64,000 nt of DNA from RGIG4708 sp045538875 (GCA_045538875.1 JAZQEG010000010.1:1-64000); one strand, 5' to 3'. Positions 43,179 to 52,212 are shown, counted from the first letter of the stretch. Notes: generated by a model from the letters alone, not told the origin. Made by a program: numbers and translations.

Positions 43179-43745
43179 ATGAGCGATAAAAATTTTGGCA
43201 ATTGCAATCCATGTTGCAATCCTTGCTCGGATACATCTGACAGTGTGTGTATCCACACACGAAAGATATACGATTCCTGCAGAGATAAAGAATGTATAGA
43301 AAACATTAGAGTATACCTTACCGAAAGCGGACAGAATATTGTTGACCGAAGCGTTAACATCAAATGCAGAAACTCCGAAATTATCTGGGTTTACTCTGAT
43401 GTTGAACCCGTTCCGTTTAACAGGGGATATTATACTGTTGATTTAAAATTCTTTTTCAAAATTACTCTTGATGTATTTACAGGTGTTAACAGACCAACAG
43501 TAGTTGAAGGTCTTGCAACATTTGACAAAAAGGTAATTTTGTTTGGCTCTGAAGGCAATGCAAAAACATTTATGTCAAAATACAAATTCGACGAAGCAGA
43601 TGTTCAATTGTGGTCACGAAATAACCTTCCTGTGGCACACACAGATGTGTATGACAACATATCGTATTGTATGGTGTTGACAAGTGATCGTATTTTGTCA
43701 AAAATTCTTGATATTTACAATGTTACAATTGCATTAATTACTTGA
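43179..43745 (+). CDS. N-terminal half of a split, conserved Cys-rich clostridial protein (plus element-encoded tail)
   Basis: Residues 1-155 match, from memory, the N-terminal half of a conserved clostridial protein of about 280 aa: CNPCCNPCSD, KIYDSCRDKECIENIRVYL, WVYSDVEPVPFNRGYYTV, KVILFGSEGN and NNLPVA. In that family NLP(V/T)A is followed at once by xxE(V/T)(V/I)DP and a Cys-rich C-terminal half. Here after residue 155 the frame runs into the inserted element and gives a 33-residue unrelated tail (DVYDNISYCMVL to ALIT) before stopping. The missing half lies at 51794-52174. Excision at the 43639 and 51789 cores would give a continuous frame of about 281 codons. ATG 43179 follows GGAGG. 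Likely a spore or coat-type protein by promoter and Cys content; that is inference. Confidence 0.85.
   Translation: MSDKNFGNCNPCCNPCSDTSDSVCIHTRKIYDSCRDKECIENIRVYLTESGQNIVDRSVNIKCRNSEIIWVYSDVEPVPFNRGYYTVDLKFFFKITLDVFTGVNRPTVVEGLATFDKKVILFGSEGNAKTFMSKYKFDEADVQLWSRNNLPVAHTDVYDNISYCMVLTSDRILSKILDIYNVTIALIT
43634..43655. other. attL: left junction of the 8150-bp intervening element
   Basis: A 22-bp site matches the right junction (51784-51805) at 17 positions. The 7-bp core ACACAGA at 43639-43645 is identical. It has a CAC..GTG inner dyad around the centre. It lies in codon phase (cac aca gat) equal to the right site (aac aca gaa). Confidence 0.8.
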
Positions 43746-43770
43746 CTTTTATGTGAAAAAAGTATAAAAT
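43742..43770 (+). promoter_or_regulatory. Sigma-A promoter inside the element for the first SLH gene
   Basis: TTGACT, a 17-nt spacer and TAAAAT. The -35 box overlaps the stop codon of the truncated host frame. The element's cargo therefore has its own vegetative promoter. Confidence 0.7.
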
Positions 43771-43839
43771 ATATGTGTATATTATTATGGTGGTTTATGT
43801 AATTTTACAAAATCCGCCAAGTTGTATGGAGGACAAACT

Positions 43840-46800
43840 ATGAAGCATTCACACTTTAATCGAATTATTTCAATGTTCATAGCATTTGCTATGCTTTTGA
43901 CAATGGTTCCTGCGTTTGCTGCAAATGCATCCCAATTTGTAGATTTCCCTACAGGTTGGTCAAAGGCTGCAATGACTTTTTCTGTTGACAACGGACTTTT
44001 AAACGGTAAAAGTGCAAACAAAATTGAACCTGCGTCTAATCTTACAAGAGCCGAAATGGCTACAATTATTAACAGAGCATTTGGTGCGGAGGTAAAAGGC
44101 GACATTTCATCATACAATGATGTGAGCACATCTGACTGGTTTTATACCGAAATGCAAAAAGCTGTTAATATGCAGACATTTAAGGGCGACGGCAATGGCA
44201 AATTGCGTCCTAATAGCGACATCACAAGAGAAGAGGTTATGACTGCTATTGCCCGTGCAATAGTTCTCGAAACAACCGATTATTCTTCCATAGCTAAGTT
44301 TAAGGATTATTCATCCGTAAGTGACTGGGCAAAGCCTTATGTTGCAACGCTTATAGCCAATGGATATGTTAATGGTTATGAGGATAATACTGTAAAACCA
44401 AAAGCAAATATCACAAGAGAAGAATTTGCTCAGCTTATGTACAATATTTTTAAAACATATCTTACAGTAAGAGGCACTACATACACTTCGGTATACAATC
44501 AAAACTGCGTAATGATTAACAACAAAAACATTAATCTCAGCAATGTTACTGTATATGGTGATCTTGTACTTGGTGATGGTGTAGGCACAAGTCAAATTAA
44601 CCTTACAAATGTTACAATTAAAGGTCGTCTTGTTGCAAGAGGCGGTATTATTACTCTCAAAAATGTAACAACAGGCGGCGGTGTTGTGGTTAAAAATGTA
44701 AATGGCACAACTCACTTTAACAACTATCGCACAGATGCTGTGTTTAACGGCGTAATTGAGCACACATATGCAACCTACCTTACACCTACATTTGTACCTG
44801 GCGGTGGTAATAGACCATCGGGTTCACGACCGACTGTTGATGTAGTGTATAATCTTGATTTGGTTGAAAATGGCGGTACCTACGCATTTGGATTTACAGA
44901 GCCTGCTAAATACACATCAGGTAAAGAATTTGTTCTTCCTACAAGTTCACAGATCACTAAAACAGGTCATACATTTGGCGGGTGGTATGAACAAGCAGAT
45001 TTCTCAGGCAATCCAGTAGAAAAAATTTCTGTTAATGAAACTGGTGACAAGACATACTATGCAAAATGGATACCAAATGTGTATGATCTTGTACTCGATA
45101 CAAATGGGGGTACAATAGCAGCAGACTATAATAATGGTGTAACCGACAAATATACATATGCTGAAGAGCTGGTTCTTCCTACAGATACACAGATTACCAA
45201 AGATAATCACCAGTTTGCAGGTTGGTATGAAGAAAGTGATTTTTCGGGTGAAAGAGTATATAAAATTCCTGCAAATGCAATAGACACTAAAACATATTAT
45301 GCAAAATGGACTTATGTTGACCCGACAGTAAAGCATACAGTTAAATTTTATGCACTTCCTAAAGATACCAAAAATTCAACATTTGTTGGCGAACTTGAGA
45401 TTGTTTCGGGTGGTAAATTTGATTTTGCACAAGATGGTTATATCAGTGATGATATAAAACAATTGTATAGGGAAGCAGATGGTACCGTACAAAAAATCGG
45501 ATACGAGCTTTGGGATGAAACAGTTTCTTCAGGCCCAAGTATGCGTAACCTTATCAAAGCCGGATATTATGATGCACAGGAGGGCTATCAGCATTACATC
45601 CGTCCAGATCTTGTATATCACAATGGCAGCAAATGGGTTCCATTTACAGGTGATACAAAAGTAACATCAAATATGGATGTTTATGCTGTTACAAAACAGA
45701 TACAGCTTTATGTAGATGGTACAATCCTTGGTTACAAACTTCCGATTGGTCTTACTTTTGGAACACCATACAATTCTGCCACAAGAGCAGTAGATTCACT
45801 TAAAGATGCAATGTATATTGCAATGTATGATAAAGACAATCCTACACTTAAAATAGCTCTTGACAGATTTGAGCAAATATATGGTAAGAGCATCGAAGAT
45901 GTTATTTTCAATAAAATTGCACCAAAATCAAAAGGAATTATTGATGAAAACGGATATTTGCAGAATGTTGAATTTTCAATGTTGATTTCTCAAGTAATTT
46001 CTGTAGATGAAATAGAAAAAGAAATAAGAAATTACCTTACAACAATTCTTGAAAAAGGCACTGAGGACGAAATAAGACAGCTTGTTGAATTAGTACATCT
46101 TGAAACCTTTATTGACCATATTGGTATCCCAACGCTTGCTGAGCTTGTTGGTTACAATGTAGTAAGAGATGCTGTTATGAGTGCGGATAACAGAGATACA
46201 CTTATAAAATACATCCAGGATCAGCTTGCGGCTGAAAGTAATGATTTCAGAAATATACTTTTAGGAAATACCGCGTTCCTCGAAGCAGCGCTTTCATCAT
46301 CAGATATAAAAGATGCTGTGATTGATGCTATAATTGCAAATCCTGATATCCTTATAAATGTTATTAATGTTGGCACAAACAAAGAAACATTTATTAACGA
46401 AGCTGTTAAACAGCCTGCATTTATCAATGCTCTTTTGTCTAACGATATTTTTAAAGCCAAGGTAATTGACCTTATTCATGGTGAGGATAAGGCGTCACTC
46501 ATTGGATTAATTGAAGAAGATGTTAAGGTAAGAGATTCCATTATTGCAGAGCTTCGTGCATATGATAAAACTCATAATCATATAATTGAAGATTATCTTG
46601 AAACTGATAAGCTCTTTAAAGCGAAAATTATTGAAAAGATTAATGTTAAGGATCTTAAAGTTGAAGACAGATACAAAACAATTATTGATGCGCTCAAGGA
46701 TAATGCATCATTCAAGGCTGCAGTAATAGATTTGGCAGGTACAACATTAGATGATGATCAGTATAGCGATTTAATTGACGACTATATCTATTCAGATGAT

Positions 46801-48996
46801 GATACCACTGTTAACGGCAAAATTACAAAGTATATCAATGATACCTTGACTAACTTCAATGCCGACGATAACACAGGTATCAACAAAGCAATCAATGATT
46901 ATATGATTGAAATTATTGATGACTATATCGAGGCACAAAGCAGTGCTTCTGTTGAATATGGTACTCAACTTGACGAAGCTGTAATAGTTGTTGTTAATGA
47001 ATATCTTGAAAATCAGATTACAGATGGTGACGTAATTGCTATAATTGATGAAATTATCATCAATTACATTAAAAAGCATATTAATCTTACTGAAGATGAG
47101 TGGGATACAGTGAACGATACTGACCTTGAAGGCTTTGTTAGCACACTTAAATCTCACTTGATTGAAAAGGCTGTTGACGAACCGCTTAATGATAATCTTA
47201 AAGGAATTATAAAAGGCTTTGTATCTGATGTAAATAACAAAACTGTTATTACAAATCTTTTCAATACTTACTATGATACAATGAAATCGTACATTGTTGA
47301 TAATGTAAACGATTCTACAGTAAATCCAGAATTGCACAAAATCATTAAAGCTCAGGCAAAAGCTGATAATACTTATAATATTCTTTCAACATTTATTGCA
47401 GAAAACGAAGTTTATATCAAACAAACAGTCCTTGCTGATGAAGAACTTAAAAAGTACATTGAGAAATTTGCTAACGATGGCACATTTAAAACATTTGTTA
47501 CCGAAAAAGTAACAACAGATACTGTAGTTAAGTTTGTATTGGATATTAGAGTACCAGATCCTGAAAATCCTAATCAGCTTAGTGACTTTATTGACGAAGC
47601 AATAAATATGCTTAAAGGTCTTGACTATTACAAAAACTTTATTAAATGCTTCAGTAATAAAGAGGCAACATATCATATTGATAAGTCCGATATTCACTTT
47701 GCATTGGCAGTGGGTGAGGCAGTTCATGGCTATACCTTTGATGAAGCACTTCAACTTCTTGGTGGTGGCCCTGTATATGAGCTTATCAACAGGATTGGCA
47801 AAGACAAGTTTGAAGATATCTACAACAAGTCGCGTGATGAATTTAATAATGGCATTATAGCTATTTCTGATAAGATTTTTGGTAACGCCGAAAAAGGAAT
47901 TGTTGCTGATGAAACTTACTCAGAAGAATATCCAATGTCACTTGCAATGAGGATTGACTTTGCTTCGTTAATAGATACTTATTATACAAAGCTTTACGAT
48001 AAGCTTGTAAAAAAGATTGAAGATGTAGCACCATATTACTACACAGAAAATCAGTATCTCAAACAGTTTGTTGAGGGCTTTAAATTTATCGAGTATTTTG
48101 ATAAAAATGATGCTGAAGTAACCGAAGTTAACAGCGGATATAAGTTCAAGACTATTAAGGAATATTATGAATTGATGTACAATAATCTCTTGCTTATAGA
48201 CAAAGCAGTTCTTTGGTATGGTCCAAATACACCTGATGGGCTCGAAAATCTTAGAGATGATATTGCAAATGATATTATAAAAGCGTTTAACAAGCTTCAG
48301 CAACTTTTGGAAGGTCTTGATGAGGATGGTTTAATATTTGGCAGTTACACAATTAAAGATGTTATTGCCAGGGTAGAATCACTTAAAAAGCTTGGTGCGC
48401 AAGTGCCTGCGCTTACAACTGTTATAGACAATGTTTGCACAATACTTTCCAAAGTTGAGGGCGGCGAGGTTATAGCAGGTGGTTACACGCTTGATGAACT
48501 TGCAAAACTCAGCGACAGACTCGAAAGCGCAGTTGCTGCTCTCAGAGATGAAGAGTATGAAAAACTTAATAGCGAGCTTGAAGATATTATAAACAAAGCA
48601 ATCAGCAAGGCTGACGAAATTATTAAAGAGCTTGACGAGAATGGAACAATTTTAGGCAAAGTATCTCTTGACGAGCTTATGGCAAAAGTTGATGTTGTAA
48701 ATAATATCTACAAAAAGCTTGAAAGCAAGATTGATGCTGTAATTGGCAAGCTTGCAGATATCGAAGCAGGTTCGGTTAGTGGTAAGTTTGATACAAAATA
48801 CTGGGAAGATGTATTGTTTGGCAAAGATGATTACAACAGATTTGACCTTGACGATATACTTGACGCAGCGGCACCACATCTTAGCAAAATCAGAGTTGAT
48901 AATCCATACACTGATGATAACAAGCGTTTGGTAATTGACGAATACAAAGTTAACGGCGGCGGTGCTACTGCTACATTTGACAGATATATGAATTAA
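43840..48996 (+). CDS. Giant SLH-domain surface protein with InlB-type repeats
   Basis: A 1718-aa exported protein. Signal peptide about 1-28 (MLLTMVPAFAANA). Three SLH domains at about 30-85, 90-145 and 150-205 (LTRAEMATIINRAFG, ITREEVMTAIARAI, ITREEFAQLMYNIF) would bind pyruvylated cell-wall polymer. A short repetitive segment (about 225-300: NVTVYGDLVLGDG, NVTIKGRLVARGG, NVTTGGGVVVKNV) looks like right-handed beta-helix coils. Two InlB B-repeat-like modules follow (about 335-408 and 411-490: GHTFGGWYEQADFSG, NHQFAGWYEESDFSG, each closing with YYAKW). About 1200 residues follow that are acidic and helical, with recurring LxxxI..FxxxV..I patterns and no family I know. No sortase signal. ATG 43840 follows TGGAGGA. 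Confidence 0.88.
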   Translation: MKHSHFNRIISMFIAFAMLLTMVPAFAANASQFVDFPTGWSKAAMTFSVDNGLLNGKSANKIEPASNLTRAEMATIINRAFGAEVKGDISSYNDVSTSDWFYTEMQKAVNMQTFKGDGNGKLRPNSDITREEVMTAIARAIVLETTDYSSIAKFKDYSSVSDWAKPYVATLIANGYVNGYEDNTVKPKANITREEFAQLMYNIFKTYLTVRGTTYTSVYNQNCVMINNKNINLSNVTVYGDLVLGDGVGTSQINLTNVTIKGRLVARGGIITLKNVTTGGGVVVKNVNGTTHFNNYRTDAVFNGVIEHTYATYLTPTFVPGGGNRPSGSRPTVDVVYNLDLVENGGTYAFGFTEPAKYTSGKEFVLPTSSQITKTGHTFGGWYEQADFSGNPVEKISVNETGDKTYYAKWIPNVYDLVLDTNGGTIAADYNNGVTDKYTYAEELVLPTDTQITKDNHQFAGWYEESDFSGERVYKIPANAIDTKTYYAKWTYVDPTVKHTVKFYALPKDTKNSTFVGELEIVSGGKFDFAQDGYISDDIKQLYREADGTVQKIGYELWDETVSSGPSMRNLIKAGYYDAQEGYQHYIRPDLVYHNGSKWVPFTGDTKVTSNMDVYAVTKQIQLYVDGTILGYKLPIGLTFGTPYNSATRAVDSLKDAMYIAMYDKDNPTLKIALDRFEQIYGKSIEDVIFNKIAPKSKGIIDENGYLQNVEFSMLISQVISVDEIEKEIRNYLTTILEKGTEDEIRQLVELVHLETFIDHIGIPTLAELVGYNVVRDAVMSADNRDTLIKYIQDQLAAESNDFRNILLGNTAFLEAALSSSDIKDAVIDAIIANPDILINVINVGTNKETFINEAVKQPAFINALLSNDIFKAKVIDLIHGEDKASLIGLIEEDVKVRDSIIAELRAYDKTHNHIIEDYLETDKLFKAKIIEKINVKDLKVEDRYKTIIDALKDNASFKAAVIDLAGTTLDDDQYSDLIDDYIYSDDDTTVNGKITKYINDTLTNFNADDNTGINKAINDYMIEIIDDYIEAQSSASVEYGTQLDEAVIVVVNEYLENQITDGDVIAIIDEIIINYIKKHINLTEDEWDTVNDTDLEGFVSTLKSHLIEKAVDEPLNDNLKGIIKGFVSDVNNKTVITNLFNTYYDTMKSYIVDNVNDSTVNPELHKIIKAQAKADNTYNILSTFIAENEVYIKQTVLADEELKKYIEKFANDGTFKTFVTEKVTTDTVVKFVLDIRVPDPENPNQLSDFIDEAINMLKGLDYYKNFIKCFSNKEATYHIDKSDIHFALAVGEAVHGYTFDEALQLLGGGPVYELINRIGKDKFEDIYNKSRDEFNNGIIAISDKIFGNAEKGIVADETYSEEYPMSLAMRIDFASLIDTYYTKLYDKLVKKIEDVAPYYYTENQYLKQFVEGFKFIEYFDKNDAEVTEVNSGYKFKTIKEYYELMYNNLLLIDKAVLWYGPNTPDGLENLRDDIANDIIKAFNKLQQLLEGLDEDGLIFGSYTIKDVIARVESLKKLGAQVPALTTVIDNVCTILSKVEGGEVIAGGYTLDELAKLSDRLESAVAALRDEEYEKLNSELEDIINKAISKADEIIKELDENGTILGKVSLDELMAKVDVVNNIYKKLESKIDAVIGKLADIEAGSVSGKFDTKYWEDVLFGKDDYNRFDLDDILDAAAPHLSKIRVDNPYTDDNKRLVIDEYKVNGGGATATFDRYMN

Positions 48997-49007
48997 CACG
49001 CAATCAG

Positions 49008-49035
49008 CCAACAAGTGCCAGATGGCACTTGTTGG
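49008..49035 (+). terminator. Hairpin between the two SLH genes
   Basis: A 12-13-bp stem CCAACAAGTGCC / GGCACTTGTTGG with a 4-nt loop. The T-run is short (TGTGTTT), so partial termination or mRNA protection is likely. Confidence 0.6.
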
Positions 49036-49066
49036 TGTGTTTAGTACAAAATTATGGAGGTAATGT

Positions 49067-50881
49067 ATGAACAAAATAATTGCAATTTTAATTTGTGCAT
49101 CATTGATACTTACCGGTTTTACATCTTTTGCTCAACAAACAACAGGGCAAACTGTTACCCACAAAATGACATTTAAAGATGTTAACGAATCTACTGATGA
49201 AGGCAAGTCAATATACAAATTGGTGGATGCAGGTGTAATAAATGGTAACGGTGATGGTACCTTTACACCGCAAAATGGCATTACAAGAGCAGAATTTTGC
49301 AAAATGATTAACCTTGTGTATAACTACACCGAAAAAGACCAGGTATTATTTACAGATGTTAAGGCATCAGACTGGTACTATGAACAGGTGCTCATTGCTA
49401 AAAAAGCAGGTTATATTAAGGGATATGAGGATGGTACCTTTAGAGGTGACAACAACATTACCCGTCAGGAATTTTGCACTATTATAACCAGGATTAACAA
49501 CCTTAAGGTTAATGGTACAGCTCCAACTATTGCTGATGAGGTAGAAAGCTGGGCTGTTGAATATGTAAATGCAGTTTTAACAAACAGCGCTACATACACT
49601 GCAGATAATTCATCTAAAAATCTTATGTCGTTAGAGGCAGGCAACACCTTTAGAGCAACAGTACCAATTAAAAGAGGCGAGGTTGCAGTTGTACTTGCAC
49701 TTTGCTATGATGTTGTTAACAAAACTGCTTCATTTGCTCAGGCAACAATACCTGTTACACCAAGCACAGGCGGCGGTGGCGGTGGCTCCGACAACAGACC
49801 GCAGGTTCCAAGCTGTGTAATCAGCTTTAATACAGACGGTGGTTCAACCGTTGCAAATCAGACTGTATCTCAAGGCTCCAAGGTTACAAAGCCTGCAACC
49901 CCAACCAAAGCTGGTTTCACTTTTGTAAATTGGTACACCGACTTGGCAAAGACAACTGTGTATGATTTTTCAAAAACAGTTTTAGGAAGCTTTACACTTT
50001 ATGCAAAATGGGAACAAAATACAAATACTGATACTGATACTACCACAACCTATACAGTTACATTTAATTCAATGGGCGGTACTGCAGTTTCAAGCCAGAC
50101 TGTAAGTAAAGATGATTATGCATCTGAACCTGCAGAACCAACAAGAGATGGTTATAATTTTGCAGGATGGTATTCTGATTCTGCTTGCACTGCAGAATTT
50201 GATTTTGGCACACCAATAACAAAAAACACAACTATATATGCAAAATGGTCGCAAATTAAAATGTATACCGTAACTTTTGAATGGGGAACAGCGGAACTTG
50301 CGCAAACTATATTGGCAACAGATAATGTAGCAAAGCCATCACCAAAACCAGTTAAAGAGGGTGAGTGTGTAGAAGAGCCTGAAACTCCATATCTTGAATA
50401 TTATCAGTTTGTTGGTTGGTTTTGCGAAAAATATTGTTTTACAGAGTACGATTTTAGCGAACCAGTAACAGAAAACATCACATTATATGGAATTTATGAA
50501 CCTGTTGCCGATGAAATGAAATCTGCGAATGAAGAGATTGTTACTAATCTTACCATTGCCAAGGATGCGCTGGAGGGATATATGTATGGCGGCGACTATT
50601 ACGAAGGCGACGACCAGTACGACTTCGTTGCTTTGGTTGTTGAAGTTTTAAAAGATATTATATTAAAAGACGAACTGTTTATTATAAACAAAGTTTCCAT
50701 TTACGCTGAACATGGAACAGGTTATATTTTAGATGCAAAGAATATATTTGATGATATGGAAAAGCGTACAAAAGACGAATTTTTATTAGAAATTCAATCG
50801 CTTGACGAAGATACATATAATTTCTTGCTTGATTTCTTTGATATCGACCCTAATGAATTTCTTAATAACAATTCTAACTGA
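49067..50881 (+). CDS. SLH-domain surface protein with InlB-type repeats
   Basis: A 604-aa exported protein of the same build as its upstream neighbour. Signal peptide (MNKIIAILICASLILTGFTS). Three SLH domains at about 33-80, 90-135 and 145-205 (ITRAEFCKMINLVY, GYIKGYEDGTFRGDNNITRQEF, cited in part). A Gly-rich hinge TGGGGGGSDN at about 236-245 precedes three InlB/Listeria-Bacteroides repeats starting near 250, 329 and 399 (GFTFVNWYTD, GYNFAGWYSD, YQFVGWFCEK). The last 120 residues are helical and acidic and of unknown function. GGAGG precedes the ATG. Confidence 0.9.
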   Translation: MNKIIAILICASLILTGFTSFAQQTTGQTVTHKMTFKDVNESTDEGKSIYKLVDAGVINGNGDGTFTPQNGITRAEFCKMINLVYNYTEKDQVLFTDVKASDWYYEQVLIAKKAGYIKGYEDGTFRGDNNITRQEFCTIITRINNLKVNGTAPTIADEVESWAVEYVNAVLTNSATYTADNSSKNLMSLEAGNTFRATVPIKRGEVAVVLALCYDVVNKTASFAQATIPVTPSTGGGGGGSDNRPQVPSCVISFNTDGGSTVANQTVSQGSKVTKPATPTKAGFTFVNWYTDLAKTTVYDFSKTVLGSFTLYAKWEQNTNTDTDTTTTYTVTFNSMGGTAVSSQTVSKDDYASEPAEPTRDGYNFAGWYSDSACTAEFDFGTPITKNTTIYAKWSQIKMYTVTFEWGTAELAQTILATDNVAKPSPKPVKEGECVEEPETPYLEYYQFVGWFCEKYCFTEYDFSEPVTENITLYGIYEPVADEMKSANEEIVTNLTIAKDALEGYMYGGDYYEGDDQYDFVALVVEVLKDIILKDELFIINKVSIYAEHGTGYILDAKNIFDDMEKRTKDEFLLEIQSLDEDTYNFLLDFFDIDPNEFLNNNSN

Positions 50882-50887
50882 TATTAA

Positions 50888-50920
50888 AAATCACAGACAA
50901 TTTTGTCTGTGATTTTTTTT
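50888..50920 (+). terminator. Terminator of the second SLH gene
   Basis: A 13-bp stem AAATCACAGACAA / TTGTCTGTGATTT followed by T. It isolates the recombinase gene, 36 bp away, from SLH transcription. Confidence 0.88.
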
Positions 50921-50955
50921 GTACACAATCATATAATGCCTATGGAGGTGTATAT

Positions 50956-51804
50956 ATGGTTGTTGCTGCATATTGCAGAGTTTCTACAGGGTCAGATGAG
51001 CAACTTAATTCACTAAAAAATCAAACAGAATTTTTTAAAAGCTACTCTCAAAAAAATGGATATGAACTATTTAAAATTTTTGCCGACAGAGGCATAAGCG
51101 GTAAAAGCTGCAAAAACAGGCCTGAATTTTTAAATATGCTCGAAAATGCAAAAAACAAAAAATTTAATATGCTGCTAGTAAAAGATATCAGCAGATTTGC
51201 AAGAAATACTGTAGATTTTTTAAATGGCATACGGCTTTTAAAATCACTTGGGATAGAAGTGAGGTTTTTGTCTGCCAATCAAACTGTACTTGGTGAATCC
51301 GAATTTGTACTCACAATGTTTGCTGCTTTAGCTCAGGAAGAGTCATACAATTTGTCAAAAAGGATTATTTTTGGTAAAAAGCTTGCTGCCAAACAGGGCA
51401 GAACTCCGTGTTGCATTTACGGATACCACTATGACGGAAAGTATAATCTTGTTGCAGATGAAATTGAGAGTAAAATTGTAAAACAAATATTTGATTTGTA
51501 TGAGGACGGATTTGGACTTAGGAAAATTGCTGATTATTTAAATAAAAATAACATATTGTCAAAGCGCGGCAAAAGCTGGCAGTTTAAGACTGTACGCAGA
51601 ATACTTGGTAACCGCATATACATAGGTGATATAATTAACAACAAAACGCAAACTACAGATTTTTTAACAGGAACAAGAGAGACTATTTCTCAAAATGAGT
51701 GGATTATCAATCACAACGAGAACCTGCGTATTATAAGTGATGAAAAATTTAATAATGTGCAAAAAATTTTAAATTATAATGCTGTCAAACACAGAAGTGG
51801 TTGA
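50956..51804 (+). CDS. Serine recombinase (resolvase plus recombinase domain, short form)
   Basis: Catalyses DNA strand exchange through a phosphoserine. The catalytic-domain start YCRVSTGSDEQ places Ser10; the FADRGISGKS, LLVKDISRFARN and FAALAQEESYN motifs are intact. A recombinase (DNA-binding) domain spans about 155-255 (YGYHYDGKY, IFDLYEDGFGLRKIADYLN, ILGNRIYIGDI). At 282 aa it lacks the Zn-ribbon and coiled-coil that large serine integrases carry after this domain. Its last codons (NYNAVKHRSG) cross the right att core, and the TGA stop lies in host DNA. In the excised circle the frame would instead end HRCV-stop. GGAGGTG precedes the ATG. A CATATAAT at 50930-50937 resembles a sigma-E -10 box, but it is too near the ribosome binding site to be convincing. 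Confidence 0.9.
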   Translation: MVVAAYCRVSTGSDEQLNSLKNQTEFFKSYSQKNGYELFKIFADRGISGKSCKNRPEFLNMLENAKNKKFNMLLVKDISRFARNTVDFLNGIRLLKSLGIEVRFLSANQTVLGESEFVLTMFAALAQEESYNLSKRIIFGKKLAAKQGRTPCCIYGYHYDGKYNLVADEIESKIVKQIFDLYEDGFGLRKIADYLNKNNILSKRGKSWQFKTVRRILGNRIYIGDIINNKTQTTDFLTGTRETISQNEWIINHNENLRIISDEKFNNVQKILNYNAVKHRSG

Positions 51805-52174
51805 CCCTATATGCCTTGCAGCCAAAGTGCTTGACAGCTGCGACAAATGCTGTTGCTGCGGCGAAACAGATGTTGCATCGGTACCTGCAAACATTTGCAG
51901 AGTATTTGATGATTGCCTTGTAGATACCGATTGCGGTAAAAAAGTGTATGTAACAATAGGCTTGTTTACAATTGTACGACTCGAACGCGATGTACAGCTT
52001 TTAATACCTGTAATTGATTACTGCATTCCCGACAATGAATGTGTAACATCAACAGAGAGCAATCCATGCGATTTGTTTGACAAATTGCGTTTTCCGACAG
52101 ATGAGTTTTTCCCACCCGAAAAATGTGCATTTGAAAATTTAGAGCCAACCCGCGAGGATTGCTGCTGCGGTTAA
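51779..52174 (+). CDS. C-terminal half of the split Cys-rich clostridial protein
   Basis: From 51794 on this encodes EVVDPICLAAKVLDSC, the Cys cluster CDKCCCCGE, VYVTIGLFTIVRLERDVQLL, DYCIPDNEC, CDLFDKLRFPTDEFFPP and a CCC end: the C-terminal half of the same conserved family whose N-terminal half is at 43179. The open frame can formally begin at ATG 51779. That ATG lies inside the recombinase gene, has no ribosome binding site (A/T-only upstream) and encodes only MLSNT before the homology starts. It is therefore probably not translated on its own. After excision the joint would read NNLPVAHT-EVVDPICLAAK, which fits the family without gap. A strong terminator follows. Confidence 0.82.
   Translation: MLSNTEVVDPICLAAKVLDSCDKCCCCGETDVASVPANICRVFDDCLVDTDCGKKVYVTIGLFTIVRLERDVQLLIPVIDYCIPDNECVTSTESNPCDLFDKLRFPTDEFFPPEKCAFENLEPTREDCCCG
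51784..51805. other. attR: right junction of the intervening element
   Basis: Contains the identical core ACACAGA (51789-51795). It is a strong dyad: GTCAA at the left end mirrors TTGAC at the right end, and CAC mirrors GTG around the centre (between 51794 and 51795). That is the form expected for a serine-recombinase site. Confidence 0.8.
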
Positions 52175-52212
52175 TACACATTTAAGTGTAAATTGTGTAT
52201 AAATAACAAGTA

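Larger units (their letters stand above)
43639..51795 (+). mobile_element. 8150-bp intervening element with serine recombinase and two SLH proteins
   Basis: Bounded by the two ACACAGA cores, it contains two SLH-domain surface-protein genes and, at its right end, a serine recombinase whose last codons run across the right junction. It interrupts a conserved gene so that precise excision restores the reading frame. This matches intervening elements excised in the mother cell during sporulation (skin in sigK, SP-beta in spsM). It could also be a passive insertion. All three element genes point the same way as the host gene. Confidence 0.8.

Noticed and set aside
50926..50956. A sigma-E promoter for the element's recombinase
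   Set aside because: CATATAAT resembles a sigma-E -10 box, but the -35 match is weak and the implied start would fall in the ribosome binding site.
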